Assembly: GCF_902833055.1 (NCBI RefSeq)
Contig: NZ_CADFEJ010000003.1
Coordinates: forward strand, 248,001-312,000
DNA: 64,000 nt
Source: Burkholderia territorii
GTDB lineage: Bacteria; Pseudomonadota; Gammaproteobacteria; Burkholderiales; Burkholderiaceae
Direction: 5' to 3'
Every line of letters starts with the position of its first letter. Position 1 is the stretch's first letter. Under the pieces are notes generated by a model. It searched no databases and was not told where the DNA came from. It was given only the letters and a program-made list of their open reading frames with translations. The position numbers and the translations under genes are program-made. Positions 22,648 to 31,153 of the stretch are shown here, one piece after another.

Positions 22648-23925
22648 ATGGCTATCGTAGAAGTCAAAGTCCCCCAGCTTTCGGAGTCGGTTTCGGAAGC
22701 CACCATGCTGCAGTGGAAGAAGAAGCCGGGCGAAGCAGTCGCGCAGGACGAAATCCTGATCGAACTCGAGACCGACAAGGTCGTGCTCGAAGTGCCGGCA
22801 CCGGCCGCGGGCGTGCTCGCGCAAGTGCTGCAGAACGACGGTGACACGGTCGTTGCCGACCAGGTCATCGCGACGATCGACACCGAAGCGAAGGCAGGGG
22901 CTGCCGAAGCAGCAGCGGGCGCCGCCGAAGTGAAGCCGGCCGCAGCACCCGCCGCAGCCGCACCGGCCGCACAACCGGCTGCCGCGGTCGCATCGAGCTC
23001 GGCCGCCGCATCGCCGGCCGCAGCGAAGCTGCTGGCCGAGAAGGGCCTGTCGGCAGGCGACGTCGCAGGTTCGGGCCGCGACGGCCGTGTCACGAAGGGC
23101 GACGCGCTGGCCGCAGGCAGCGCACCGAAGGCCGCTCCGGCCGCCGCACCGGCAAAGACCGCCGCTGCGAAGCCGTCGCTGCCGGAAGTGAAGGTGCCGG
23201 CGTCGGCCACGACGTGGCTCAACGATCGTCCGGAACAGCGCGTGCCGATGTCGCGTCTGCGTGCGCGTATCGCCGAGCGTCTGCTCGAGTCGCAGCAGAC
23301 CAACGCGATCCTGACGACGTTCAACGAAGTCAACATGGCTCCGGTCATGGAGCTGCGCAACAAGTACAAGGACAAGTTCGAGAAGGAACATGGCGTGAAG
23401 CTCGGCTTCATGTCGTTCTTCGTGAAGGCGGCCGTGCACGCGCTGAAGAAGTTCCCGCTCGTGAACGCGTCGATCGACGGTAACGATATCGTCTACCACG
23501 GCTACTTCGACATCGGTATCGCCGTCGGCTCGCCGCGCGGCCTCGTGGTGCCGATCCTGCGCAATGCCGATCAAATGAGCCTCGCCGACATCGAGAAGAA
23601 GATCGCCGAATTCGGCCAGAAGGCGAAGGACGGCAAGCTGTCGATCGAGGAAATGACGGGCGGTACGTTCTCGATCTCGAACGGCGGCGTGTTCGGCTCG
23701 ATGCTGTCGACGCCGATCATCAACCCGCCGCAGTCGGCCATCCTCGGCGTGCACGCGACGAAGGAGCGCCCGGTCGTCGAAAACGGCCAGATCGTGATCC
23801 GTCCGATCAACTACCTGGCACTGTCGTACGACCACCGCATCATCGACGGCCGCGAAGCCGTCCTGTCGCTCGTCGCGATGAAGGATGCGCTGGAAGATCC
23901 GGCACGCCTGCTGCTCGACCTGTAA
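22648..23925 (+). CDS. sucB: 2-oxoglutarate dehydrogenase E2, dihydrolipoyl succinyltransferase
   Basis: The 425-residue core of the complex, which transfers succinyl groups from lipoate to CoA. The lipoyl domain (1-80) carries the modified lysine in [11 protein letters not shown] (Lys44). An Ala/Pro-rich linker leads to the E3-binding domain ([18 protein letters not shown]), and the catalytic domain ends with the active-site [13 protein letters not shown] (His about 396). The ATG at 22648 starts the conserved [14 protein letters not shown]; longer upstream frames read through the intergenic region. It lies 136 bases after sucA and 81 before lpdA. Confidence 0.98.
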   Translation: MAIVEVKVPQLSESVSEATMLQWKKKPGEAVAQDEILIELETDKVVLEVPAPAAGVLAQVLQNDGDTVVADQVIATIDTEAKAGAAEAAAGAAEVKPAAAPAAAAPAAQPAAAVASSSAAASPAAAKLLAEKGLSAGDVAGSGRDGRVTKGDALAAGSAPKAAPAAAPAKTAAAKPSLPEVKVPASATTWLNDRPEQRVPMSRLRARIAERLLESQQTNAILTTFNEVNMAPVMELRNKYKDKFEKEHGVKLGFMSFFVKAAVHALKKFPLVNASIDGNDIVYHGYFDIGIAVGSPRGLVVPILRNADQMSLADIEKKIAEFGQKAKDGKLSIEEMTGGTFSISNGGVFGSMLSTPIINPPQSAILGVHATKERPVVENGQIVIRPINYLALSYDHRIIDGREAVLSLVAMKDALEDPARLLLDL

Positions 23926-24006
23926 GCCGAGTCTCACTGCATTGACCCGCGCCGCACGGTTGCGCACACGCGCGACCGTGCGGGCGTACAAGTAGAAAGG
24001 ATTGTC

Positions 24007-25437
24007 ATGTCCAAGGAATTTGACGTCGTCGTGATCGGCGCAGGCCCCGGCGGCTACATCGCCGCGATTCGCGCCGCGCAGCTCGGCAAGACCGTTGCCT
24101 GTATCGAAAAGTGGAAGAACCCGGCCGGCGCGCTGAAGCTCGGCGGCACCTGCCTGAACGTCGGCTGCATCCCGTCGAAGGCGCTGCTTGCGTCGTCGGA
24201 AGAGTTCGAGAACGCGTCGCATCACCTCGCCGATCACGGCATCACGGTCGACGGCGTGAAGATCGACGTCGCGAAGATGCTCGGCCGCAAGGATGCGATC
24301 GTCGAGAAGATGACGAGCGGGATCGAGTTCCTGTTCAAGAAGAACAAGATCACCTGGCTGAAGGGCCACGGCAAGTTCACCGGCAAGACCGACGCCGGCG
24401 TGCAGATCGAAGTGAGCGGCGAGGGTGAGACGGAAGTCGTCACCGCGAAGAACGTGATCATCGCGACGGGCTCGAAGGCGCGTCACCTGCCGGGCATCCC
24501 GGTCGACAACAGGATCGTGTCGGACAACGAAGGCGCGCTGACGTTCGACTCGGTGCCGAAGAAGCTCGCCGTGATCGGCGCAGGCGTGATCGGCCTCGAG
24601 CTCGGCTCGGTGTGGCGTCGCCTGGGCGCCGAAGTGACGGTGCTCGAAGCGCTGCCGGCATTCCTCGGCGCAGCCGACGAAGCGCTCGCGAAGGAAGCGG
24701 CCAAGCTGTTCAAGAAGCAGGGCCTCGACATCCATCTCGGCGTGAAGATCGGCGACGTGAAGACGACCGCGAACGGCGTGTCGATCGCCTACACGGACAA
24801 GGACGGCAACGCGCAGACGCTCGACGCCGACCGCCTGATCGTGTCGGTCGGCCGCGTGCCGAACACCGACAACCTCGGCCTCGAGGCGATCGGCCTGAAG
24901 GCGAACGAGCGCGGCTTCATCGACGTGGACGACCACTGCCGTACCGCGGTGCCGAACGTCTATGCGATCGGCGACGTGGTGCGCGGCCCGATGCTCGCGC
25001 ACAAGGCGGAAGACGAAGGCGTGCTGGTCGCGGAAGTGATCGACGGCCAGAAGCCGCATATCGACTACAACTGCATTCCGTGGGTGATCTACACGTACCC
25101 GGAAATCGCATGGGTCGGCAAGACGGAGCAGCAGCTGAAGGCGGAAGGCCGCGAGATCAAGTCGGGCAAGTTCCCGTTCTCGATCAACGGCCGCGCGCTC
25201 GGCATGAACGCGCCGGACGGCTTCGTGAAGATGATCGCGGACGCGAAGACCGACGAACTGCTCGGCGTGCACGTGATCGCCGCGAACGCGTCGGATCTGA
25301 TCGCGGAAGCCGTGGTGGCGATGGAGTTCAAGGCGGCGTCGGAAGACATCGCCCGCATCTGCCATCCGCACCCGTCGATGTCGGAAGTGATGCGCGAAGC
25401 GGCGCTCGCCGTCGACAAGCGCTCGCTGAACAGCTGA
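24007..25437 (+). CDS. lpdA: Dihydrolipoyl dehydrogenase (E3)
   Basis: The flavoprotein that re-oxidises dihydrolipoamide with NAD+, 476 residues. The FAD-binding start [21 protein letters not shown] and the redox disulfide [13 protein letters not shown] (Cys49, Cys54) are present. The NAD-binding loop is [20 protein letters not shown]. The C-terminal interface has [14 protein letters not shown] with the catalytic His-Glu pair (about 455/460). Its position after sucA and sucB makes it the E3 of the oxoglutarate complex. Burkholderia usually carry a second copy with pyruvate dehydrogenase elsewhere. Confidence 0.97.
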   Translation: MSKEFDVVVIGAGPGGYIAAIRAAQLGKTVACIEKWKNPAGALKLGGTCLNVGCIPSKALLASSEEFENASHHLADHGITVDGVKIDVAKMLGRKDAIVEKMTSGIEFLFKKNKITWLKGHGKFTGKTDAGVQIEVSGEGETEVVTAKNVIIATGSKARHLPGIPVDNRIVSDNEGALTFDSVPKKLAVIGAGVIGLELGSVWRRLGAEVTVLEALPAFLGAADEALAKEAAKLFKKQGLDIHLGVKIGDVKTTANGVSIAYTDKDGNAQTLDADRLIVSVGRVPNTDNLGLEAIGLKANERGFIDVDDHCRTAVPNVYAIGDVVRGPMLAHKAEDEGVLVAEVIDGQKPHIDYNCIPWVIYTYPEIAWVGKTEQQLKAEGREIKSGKFPFSINGRALGMNAPDGFVKMIADAKTDELLGVHVIAANASDLIAEAVVAMEFKAASEDIARICHPHPSMSEVMREAALAVDKRSLNS

Positions 25438-25484
25438 GCACGGTGTAGCGCCTGCCGGCCACCGGCCGGCGCAGCCGTCTCATG

Positions 25485-25525
25485 ACGAAGGCGGGCGGGG
25501 TTTCCCCGCTCGCCTTCGTTCTTTC
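25485..25525 (+). terminator. Terminator of the odh operon
   Basis: A long stem of about 15 bp with one mismatch (ACGAAGGCG.GCGGGG / CCCCGC.CGCCTTCGT, loop TTT) is followed by a modest T-rich tail TTCTTTCC. It ends only a few bases before zapE, so zapE may also be reached by read-through. Confidence 0.75.
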
Positions 25526-25536
25526 CGGTTTGCCCG

Positions 25537-26634
25537 ATGAACGTCACCGAATACTACACGCGCGAATTGACCACGCGCGGCTATCAGTCCGATCCCGCGC
25601 AGCGCGCGGCCGTCGATCGCCTGCAGCGCTGCTTCGACGAGTGGGTCGAATACAAGGCGCGTCGCTCGAACGCGTTCAAGAAGCTCATCAATCATCCGGA
25701 CCTGCCGCGTGGCGTCTACATGTGGGGCGGCGTCGGTCGCGGCAAGAGCTTCCTGATGGACAGCTTCTACGCGGTGGTGCCGGTGCAGCGCAAGACGCGC
25801 CTGCATTTCCACGAATTCATGCGCGAGGTACACCGCGAACTCGAGGAACTGAAGGGGCAGGCCGATCCGCTCGACGAGCTCGCGCGGCGCATCGCGAAGC
25901 GCTACCGGTTGATCTGCTTCGACGAATTCCACGTGTCGGACATCGCCGACGCGATGATCCTGTACCGGCTGCTCGATCGCCTGTTCAACAATGGCGTGCA
26001 GTTCGTGATGACGTCCAACTACGATCCCGACGACCTGTATCCCGACGGCCTGCATCGCGACCGCATGCTGCCGGCGATCGCGCTGATCAAGCAAAAGCTC
26101 GACGTGCTGAACGTCGACGCGGGCGTCGACTATCGCCAGCGCACGCTCGCGCAGGTGCGGATGTACCACACGCCGCTCGGCGCGGACGCCGATCGCGAGC
26201 TGCGTCATGCATTCGCGAAGCTCGCCGCGGTGCCGGACGAAAGCCCGATCCTGCATATCGAGAAGCGCGAGCTGAAGGCGCTGCGCAAGGCCGACGGGGT
26301 CGTCTGGTTCGATTTCGCGACGCTGTGCGGCGGCCCGCGTTCGCAGAACGACTATCTCGAGCTTGCCAGCCGCTTCCATGCGATCGTGCTGTCGGAAGTG
26401 CCGCAGATGTCGCCGCGGATGGCGTCCGAGGCACGGCGCTTCACCTGGCTCATCGACGTGCTGTACGACCACAAGGTCAAGCTGCTGATGTCCGCGGCCG
26501 TGCCGGCGGAGCAGCTGTACATCGAAGGACCGATGGCGAACGAATTTGCGCGCACGGTCTCGCGGATCGTCGAGATGCAGTCGAAGGAGTACCTCGAAAC
26601 GCCGCGCCGTATCGTCGACACGTCGCTGACCTGA
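25537..26634 (+). CDS. zapE: Cell-division ATPase ZapE (AFG1 family)
   Basis: A 365-residue AAA-like ATPase related to mitochondrial AFG1/LACE1. Walker A is GGVGRGKSF (about 64-72), Walker B is LICFDEFHVSDIADAM (near 125), and the family segment TSNYDPDDLYPDGLHRDRML follows. In E. coli ZapE associates with the Z-ring late in constriction and destabilises FtsZ polymers. The gene begins 17 bases past the stem of the odh terminator and is on the same strand. Family length and motifs are normal. Confidence 0.94.
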   Translation: MNVTEYYTRELTTRGYQSDPAQRAAVDRLQRCFDEWVEYKARRSNAFKKLINHPDLPRGVYMWGGVGRGKSFLMDSFYAVVPVQRKTRLHFHEFMREVHRELEELKGQADPLDELARRIAKRYRLICFDEFHVSDIADAMILYRLLDRLFNNGVQFVMTSNYDPDDLYPDGLHRDRMLPAIALIKQKLDVLNVDAGVDYRQRTLAQVRMYHTPLGADADRELRHAFAKLAAVPDESPILHIEKRELKALRKADGVVWFDFATLCGGPRSQNDYLELASRFHAIVLSEVPQMSPRMASEARRFTWLIDVLYDHKVKLLMSAAVPAEQLYIEGPMANEFARTVSRIVEMQSKEYLETPRRIVDTSLT

Positions 26635-26779
26635 TCGCGGTTTTCCGGCAAGTGGCGTCCTTCAAACGTCAATTCCGGTCAAATTATCGCGATCTCAGGG
26701 TATTTTCGGATTTGTCTTATATTCATGGTTGAGGGCAGCCGATATCGTTGAGTCATGGTTCTTAAGGCTGGAGATGTCC

Positions 26780-27190
26780 ATGACACCGTATCGCGATCTG
26801 ACCGACCATGAGTGGCGCTGCGTCGTGCCGCTTCTGCCCGAAATGCAGCCGCGCACCGAATTGCGCGGCCGTCCGATGGCCAACACGCGCGCCGTCCTGA
26901 ACGGCGTACTCTGGGTGATTTACAGCGGCGCGACCTGGTCTGCGATGCCGCGTCGCTACCCTTCGTACCAGACCTGCCATCGCCGCTTCAAGGTCTGGCA
27001 CGAGACCGGCACGTTGATGGAGGTGATGCGCGAGCTCTACGGCGACGCCGGTGTGAATCTGTGCAACGAATTGTCCACGCGGATGCGAAAGCATGCGCAA
27101 TCGAAGGCGGCGGAGATGCGAAGTGCCGCAGCGCCCGCGTATCGTCCGCAGGGCGGTCGTGCACCGGAAGCGCTGAAACACGCAGCATGA
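26780..27190 (+). CDS. Orphan IS5-type transposase N-terminal domain (DUF4096)
   Basis: A 136-residue protein whose first 90 residues match the DNA-binding N-terminus of IS5-group transposases: LTDHEWRCVVPLLPEM, LNGVLWVIYSGATWSAMPRR, then CHRRFKVWHETGTL. The DDE nuclease domain is entirely absent and is replaced by a short basic, Ala-rich tail. GGAG six bases upstream of the ATG at 26780 favours this start over the ATG at 26774. No terminal inverted repeats or target duplication are visible on either side. It is either a transposase remnant or a domesticated DNA-binding protein; the intact frame and good ribosome site favour an expressed protein. Confidence 0.7.
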   Translation: MTPYRDLTDHEWRCVVPLLPEMQPRTELRGRPMANTRAVLNGVLWVIYSGATWSAMPRRYPSYQTCHRRFKVWHETGTLMEVMRELYGDAGVNLCNELSTRMRKHAQSKAAEMRSAAAPAYRPQGGRAPEALKHAA

Positions 27191-27224
27191 CGTCGATCGA
27201 TTTCACGCACGCTCGGCTCCAAAC

Positions 27225-27261
27225 AAAATCGGCCTGACGACGCCGTCGCAGGCCGATTTTT
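27225..27261. terminator. Bidirectional terminator after the DUF4096 gene
   Basis: AAAATCGGCCTG and CAGGCCGATTTTT form a 12-bp stem around a 12-base loop, between convergent genes. Confidence 0.85.
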
Positions 27262-27302
27262 CATTGCGTCGCGCGTATCGACGCGCGTTGCGTTATGTTG
27301 CG

Positions 27303-27764
27303 TTATTGCGCGCGAACCCAGGTCTGCGAGCGGCCGAGCAGCGACACGCCGATGTAGCCGCGTACGACGAGCTTCTGGCCGCCGTCTTCCAGCGACATCT
27401 TGCACTTGTAGACCTTGCCGTTTTCCGGGTCGAGGATGTTGCCGCCGTCCCAGTGATCGCCGTCCTTCTTCATCGCCTTGATGATCGTCATGCCCTTGAT
27501 GAGCTGATCCTTGCGCTCGTCCGTGCATGCGGTGCAGCGGCGATCGGGCGTGTCGTTGGCACCGAGGCCCTTGACGACCTTGCCCGACAGCGAGCCATCG
27601 CCGTCGTCGGAGATCTGCACGAGCGCCTTCGGCTGATGGGTGTTGTCGTCGATCGTCTGCCACATGCCGACGGGGCTGTCGGCTTGGGCGAATGCCGGGG
27701 CGGCGCAAGCGAGCAGTGCGCTTGCGATTGCCAGTGTGCGCAACGGGCGGGTCAGTTGAATCAT
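27303..27764 (-). CDS. Secreted DUF2147 family protein
   Basis: A 153-residue protein with a clear signal peptide (TLAIASALLACAAPAFA, cleavage near residue 27). The mature part matches DUF2147: SPVGMWQTIDDNTHQPKALV, then CTACTDERKDQLIKG with its Cys pair, and the end LVVRGYIGVSLLGRSQTWVR. The family adopts a small beta-barrel of unknown function in the periplasm. The start at 27764 is preceded by AAGGAGGAAG; an upstream extension is not signal-like. Its 5' region (27765-27894) holds no other gene. Confidence 0.9.
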   Translation of the reverse strand: MIQLTRPLRTLAIASALLACAAPAFAQADSPVGMWQTIDDNTHQPKALVQISDDGDGSLSGKVVKGLGANDTPDRRCTACTDERKDQLIKGMTIIKAMKKDGDHWDGGNILDPENGKVYKCKMSLEDGGQKLVVRGYIGVSLLGRSQTWVRAQ

Positions 27765-27894
27765 CGTCTTCCTCCTTGTTTCATGTCGTATTCGATGCGC
27801 CCGCACGACCGTCTGCATGGGGCGGTGGCTTGTTGCGAGCTTTGCCAGAATACGTGAAACCGCGTGCTGCGTTTGATAGAGGGGACTCTAATCC

Positions 27895-27921
27895 AAACAG
27901 CCCGCAAGACGCGGGCTGTTT
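27895..27921. terminator. Terminator of the lipoprotein/TpsB operon
   Basis: AAACAGCCCGC and GCGGGCTGTTT form an 11-bp perfect stem with loop AAGAC, just past the TpsB stop codon on the minus strand. The T-run is short. Confidence 0.75.
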
Positions 27922-27930
27922 GGTGACCGA

Positions 27931-29616
27931 TCAGTTGAGCTGATAGGAGAACGCGGCATTCACGCGCGGGCTGCGCGATGCGCTTTCGACGGGCGCGTCG
28001 CCGACCGGTTTCGCGATATTCAGGTCGAGACTGTAGTAACGGCTATCCGAAAATCGCACGCCGATGCCGACGGACGACAGGCGGCTCGGCGACGGCGTGC
28101 CCGTGTGCAGGTACACGCGCGCCATGTCGTATGCGATGTACGGCGTGATCGATTTCATGTACGTCCAGCCCGGCGTGAAACCGCGGTTGACTTCCAGCGA
28201 CATTCCCCAGCCCGAGTCGCCCGATGTTTCGCCAGGCTGATAGCCGAGCGCGTAGCGCGTGGAGCCGAACGAGATCTGCTCGGACGTCGGCAACGAATCG
28301 GGGCTGTACTGGCCGGTCAGCGAGATCGACGTGCCGATCTTGAACGGCCACTCGTTGGTCTGGGTGAAGGTTGCGCCGGTGCGCACGAACGTCAGCGAAA
28401 CCGGGCTGTCCACCGAGGTCGTGTTCGAGCCGATCGTGGTGTCCTGCGATTTCGACGCACCGAGAATGTCGAAGCCCTTGGCGACGTTCACGCTGAGCTT
28501 CTGCACCTGCTTGGCCGACACGCTCGTGTAGTCGAGCTGCATTTGCAGTACGCGGACCTGCGAGCGCGTGTCGATGCTGTTGCCGGTGAGCTTGCTCTGA
28601 TAGCGGTCTTCGTTGTGCGACGCATAGCCCGACACGGTGCCGAGCAGGCTGCGCTGGTTGTTCAGCAACAACGGATAGGATGCCGAAAGGCCGAGCTTCT
28701 CGTTCTTGACGGTGCGCTCGACGGACGACGGCAGCCCCGGGTTGTCGGTCGGCTTGCCGCGATACGTGCTCGCATCGAGGCGCGTGACCAGGCCGCTGCT
28801 GCCGACCGGCACCGCGCCGCTGAACGCGACGTAGGTCTGCTTGTCACGCCCGGGCGGCACCAGCGCGGAAATGCTCAGTTGCTCGCCGAACGACGTGAGG
28901 CCGTTTTCCGTCGCGGTGATGAGACCCTGCACGCCCGGGTGATTGAAGTCGATGCCGGTGCTGACGTTGAACGCCTTGCGGTCGACGGCCAGTTCGAGCG
29001 TCGTCGCGCCGTCCGTCGTTTGCGGCGGCGGAACGTTGGCCTTCACCGTCAGGCCGGGCAGCAGGCCGAACGTGTTGACGTAGCGTTCGAACGTTGCGCG
29101 GCGCAGCGGGCGATCGGCCGTGATGTGCGCGGCGATCGCGCGGATCTTCGATTCCATCGCACCGGGTTTGCCGGTGACCTTGACGTCCGACACGTAGCCT
29201 TCGACGACGGTCACGCGCACGACGCCGTTCTCGAAGGTCTGCGCGGGAATGAACGCGAACGACAGCGCATAGCCGCGATCCTGGTACAGCTTGGTCACGC
29301 CGTTCGCGGTTTCGATCAGCTCGCCGATCGTGATGTCCTTGCCGACGAGGGGCGTGAAGCGACGCGAGATTTCGTCGAACGGCACCGACTTGACGCCCTC
29401 GACCTGGAACGTCGTCGGCGTCAGGTGCCGCGACAGCAACTCCTGCAGCTGCGGTGCCTGCGGCGTGACCTGCACAGTGACGCTCGGGCCTTTTTGCGGG
29501 GCGTTGATCTGGGGGAGCGAATCGAGCGGGTTACCCGCCGCGCGCGTTTGTGCATGTGCCGTGCCTGTTGCCGCGATGGCGAGCAGCATCATCCAACTGT
29601 CGAGTCTGGATTTCAT
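27931..29616 (-). CDS. TpsB/FhaC-type outer-membrane transporter, no TpsA partner
   Basis: A 561-residue Omp85-superfamily protein of two-partner secretion type. A signal peptide (about 1-22, ending AHA) is followed by a Gln/Pro linker, two POTRA domains (about 75-235; FQVEGVKSVPFDEISRRF, then VVEGYVSDVKVTG) and a 16-strand barrel. The lid-loop region reads RYALGYQPGETSGDSGWG. The motif normally has VRGY, so the conserved Arg appears to be Leu here. No TpsA exoprotein with a TPS domain is found in the window. Instead the two genes upstream in the operon encode repeat-rich lipoproteins. A role in exporting or assembling those is possible but inferred. Confidence 0.88.
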   Translation of the reverse strand: MKSRLDSWMMLLAIAATGTAHAQTRAAGNPLDSLPQINAPQKGPSVTVQVTPQAPQLQELLSRHLTPTTFQVEGVKSVPFDEISRRFTPLVGKDITIGELIETANGVTKLYQDRGYALSFAFIPAQTFENGVVRVTVVEGYVSDVKVTGKPGAMESKIRAIAAHITADRPLRRATFERYVNTFGLLPGLTVKANVPPPQTTDGATTLELAVDRKAFNVSTGIDFNHPGVQGLITATENGLTSFGEQLSISALVPPGRDKQTYVAFSGAVPVGSSGLVTRLDASTYRGKPTDNPGLPSSVERTVKNEKLGLSASYPLLLNNQRSLLGTVSGYASHNEDRYQSKLTGNSIDTRSQVRVLQMQLDYTSVSAKQVQKLSVNVAKGFDILGASKSQDTTIGSNTTSVDSPVSLTFVRTGATFTQTNEWPFKIGTSISLTGQYSPDSLPTSEQISFGSTRYALGYQPGETSGDSGWGMSLEVNRGFTPGWTYMKSITPYIAYDMARVYLHTGTPSPSRLSSVGIGVRFSDSRYYSLDLNIAKPVGDAPVESASRSPRVNAAFSYQLN

Positions 29617-29660
29617 TGTTCTTCCTCGTAGGCCTTGCTTTTCGTCTTCTTTCTAATGCG

Positions 29661-29688
29661 GGCGCGCGACACCAGGGTGTCGCGCGCC
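29661..29688. other. 13-bp perfect hairpin between lipoprotein and TpsB genes
   Basis: GGCGCGCGACACC and GGTGTCGCGCGCC with a two-base loop lie in the 144-base gap before tpsB. No T-run follows in either direction, so it looks more like an mRNA-stabilising or processing element than a terminator. Confidence 0.6.
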
Positions 29689-29760
29689 GCGTGCCGCCTT
29701 GCCGGTTGTGTTTGTACGGCCGCGCCTCCTGCTCCGGCTGCAAAGGCGCGACCGTCCTCC

Positions 29761-31113
29761 TTACTTGCCAACGCTACCCAGCGTGCCCAGCAACCCCGTT
29801 ACCGGCGCGAGGAGCCCCGTCGAGCTGCCCGACGATGCCGTCCCCGTCACGCCGCCGACGAGCGACGTGACCGGTGCGAGCGGATTCGACGAAGCGCCGG
29901 ATCCCGCTGCACCGCCGACTGCTCCGGTGACAGTATTCAGCAAACCGGTGACGGGCGCGAGAGGGTTTGCACCGCCTGCGCCACCCGTTGCGCCGCCGAG
30001 CGCGCCCGTTACCGTCGACACGAGACCAGTGACCGGCGCGAGCGGGTTGCTGCCCGAGCCGCCCGTTGCGCCACCGACTGCGCCGGTGAGCGAACCGAGC
30101 GGCGTCGAGCCGAGGCCGGACAGCAGGCCGCCGAGCGGGTTGGTCGAGCCGGAGCCCGACGACGAGCCGTTCTGCACGGTGGCCGTCGAGCCGCCGACGA
30201 GGCTCGTGATCAGGCCGGGGATCGGTGCCGCGCCGTTCGGGCCGTTCGGATTCACGAGGCCGCCTGCGTTGGTCACCGTGTTGCCGACCGCGGTGACGAG
30301 CTGGCCGACGTCGCCGACGAGCGGCTGATTCGACGTGCTGCCGACTTGCTTGCCCGCCGAGCTGATCGCGCCGCCGATCTGGCCCAGCAGGCCCGACACG
30401 GGCTGTCCGAGGCCGGTGGTCGTGCCGACTTGTTGCGTGACCTGGCCGGCGGTGATCACCAGCGGCGTGATTGCCGAACTGAGCGGCTGCGTCACTTGCT
30501 GCACGGCCCCCGACGACAGCGTCGAGCCGATCGTCGTTCCGGCGGCCGACAGGCCGTTGGCGACGGTGTCGAGCACGGTGCCGACCGGCGACGTGACCGG
30601 CGCGAGCGGCGCGAGCGGGCCCGTGCCGAGCGCCTTGACGGTCGAGCTCAGGCCCGACACGGTGTTGCTGGTCGCACCGACGACATTGCCGAGGCCCGCG
30701 ACCGTCGTGCCGACGGGATCCTTGATCGAGCCGGTCTGCCCGAGCCCGTTGCTCAACGCATCGGCCGCCGCGTTGATGATCGTGCCGGTGCTCGAGACAG
30801 TGCTGCCGACGCCCTTCGTCACGCCGTCGCCGAGGCCCGGCAGACTGACGTTGCCGATCGTGCTGCCGAGATCGGTTGCAGTCTGGCCGAGCGTGTTGAC
30901 AGCGCCCTTGGTGCCGGTGGACGAGCCGCTGGTGCCGCTGGTGCCGCTCGTACCACTCGTGCCGCTGGAGCTGCCGCCGCCGTTGTTGCTGGACGGCGGC
31001 GCGCTGACGCTGTTGCCGCCGCAGGCAGCCAGCAGGCACGCTGCGGCGAAGGCGGTGAGGGGCACGCGCCATTGGCGCAGGACGGCCGTCGTGATGGAAC
31101 GTTGCTGGGACAT
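29761..31113 (-). CDS. Repeat-rich surface-type lipoprotein, paralogue 1
   Basis: A 450-residue lipoprotein with lipobox LAAC (Cys31) followed by a Ser/Gly/Thr linker. The body is low-complexity Gly/Thr/Val/Leu sequence in quasi-repeats, the clearest being NPLAPVTGLVSTVTGALGGA near the C-terminus, several times in variant form. Similar proteins are often auto-labelled collagen-like, but no Gly-X-Y register is present. The start at 31113 has GAGGAG upstream. It lies 40 bases after its longer paralogue and 144 before the TpsB gene. Function unknown; the shape suggests an extended cell-surface or periplasmic protein with no catalytic motifs. Confidence 0.85.
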   Translation of the reverse strand: MSQQRSITTAVLRQWRVPLTAFAAACLLAACGGNSVSAPPSSNNGGGSSSGTSGTSGTSGTSGSSTGTKGAVNTLGQTATDLGSTIGNVSLPGLGDGVTKGVGSTVSSTGTIINAAADALSNGLGQTGSIKDPVGTTVAGLGNVVGATSNTVSGLSSTVKALGTGPLAPLAPVTSPVGTVLDTVANGLSAAGTTIGSTLSSGAVQQVTQPLSSAITPLVITAGQVTQQVGTTTGLGQPVSGLLGQIGGAISSAGKQVGSTSNQPLVGDVGQLVTAVGNTVTNAGGLVNPNGPNGAAPIPGLITSLVGGSTATVQNGSSSGSGSTNPLGGLLSGLGSTPLGSLTGAVGGATGGSGSNPLAPVTGLVSTVTGALGGATGGAGGANPLAPVTGLLNTVTGAVGGAAGSGASSNPLAPVTSLVGGVTGTASSGSSTGLLAPVTGLLGTLGSVGK

Positions 31114-31153
31114 GATTGACTCCTCGCTGTCTTGTCGATGAATGGATGCTCGA

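Noticed and set aside
26635-27224. Intact insertion sequence around the DUF4096 gene
   Set aside because: No terminal inverted repeats or target duplications, and no catalytic domain.
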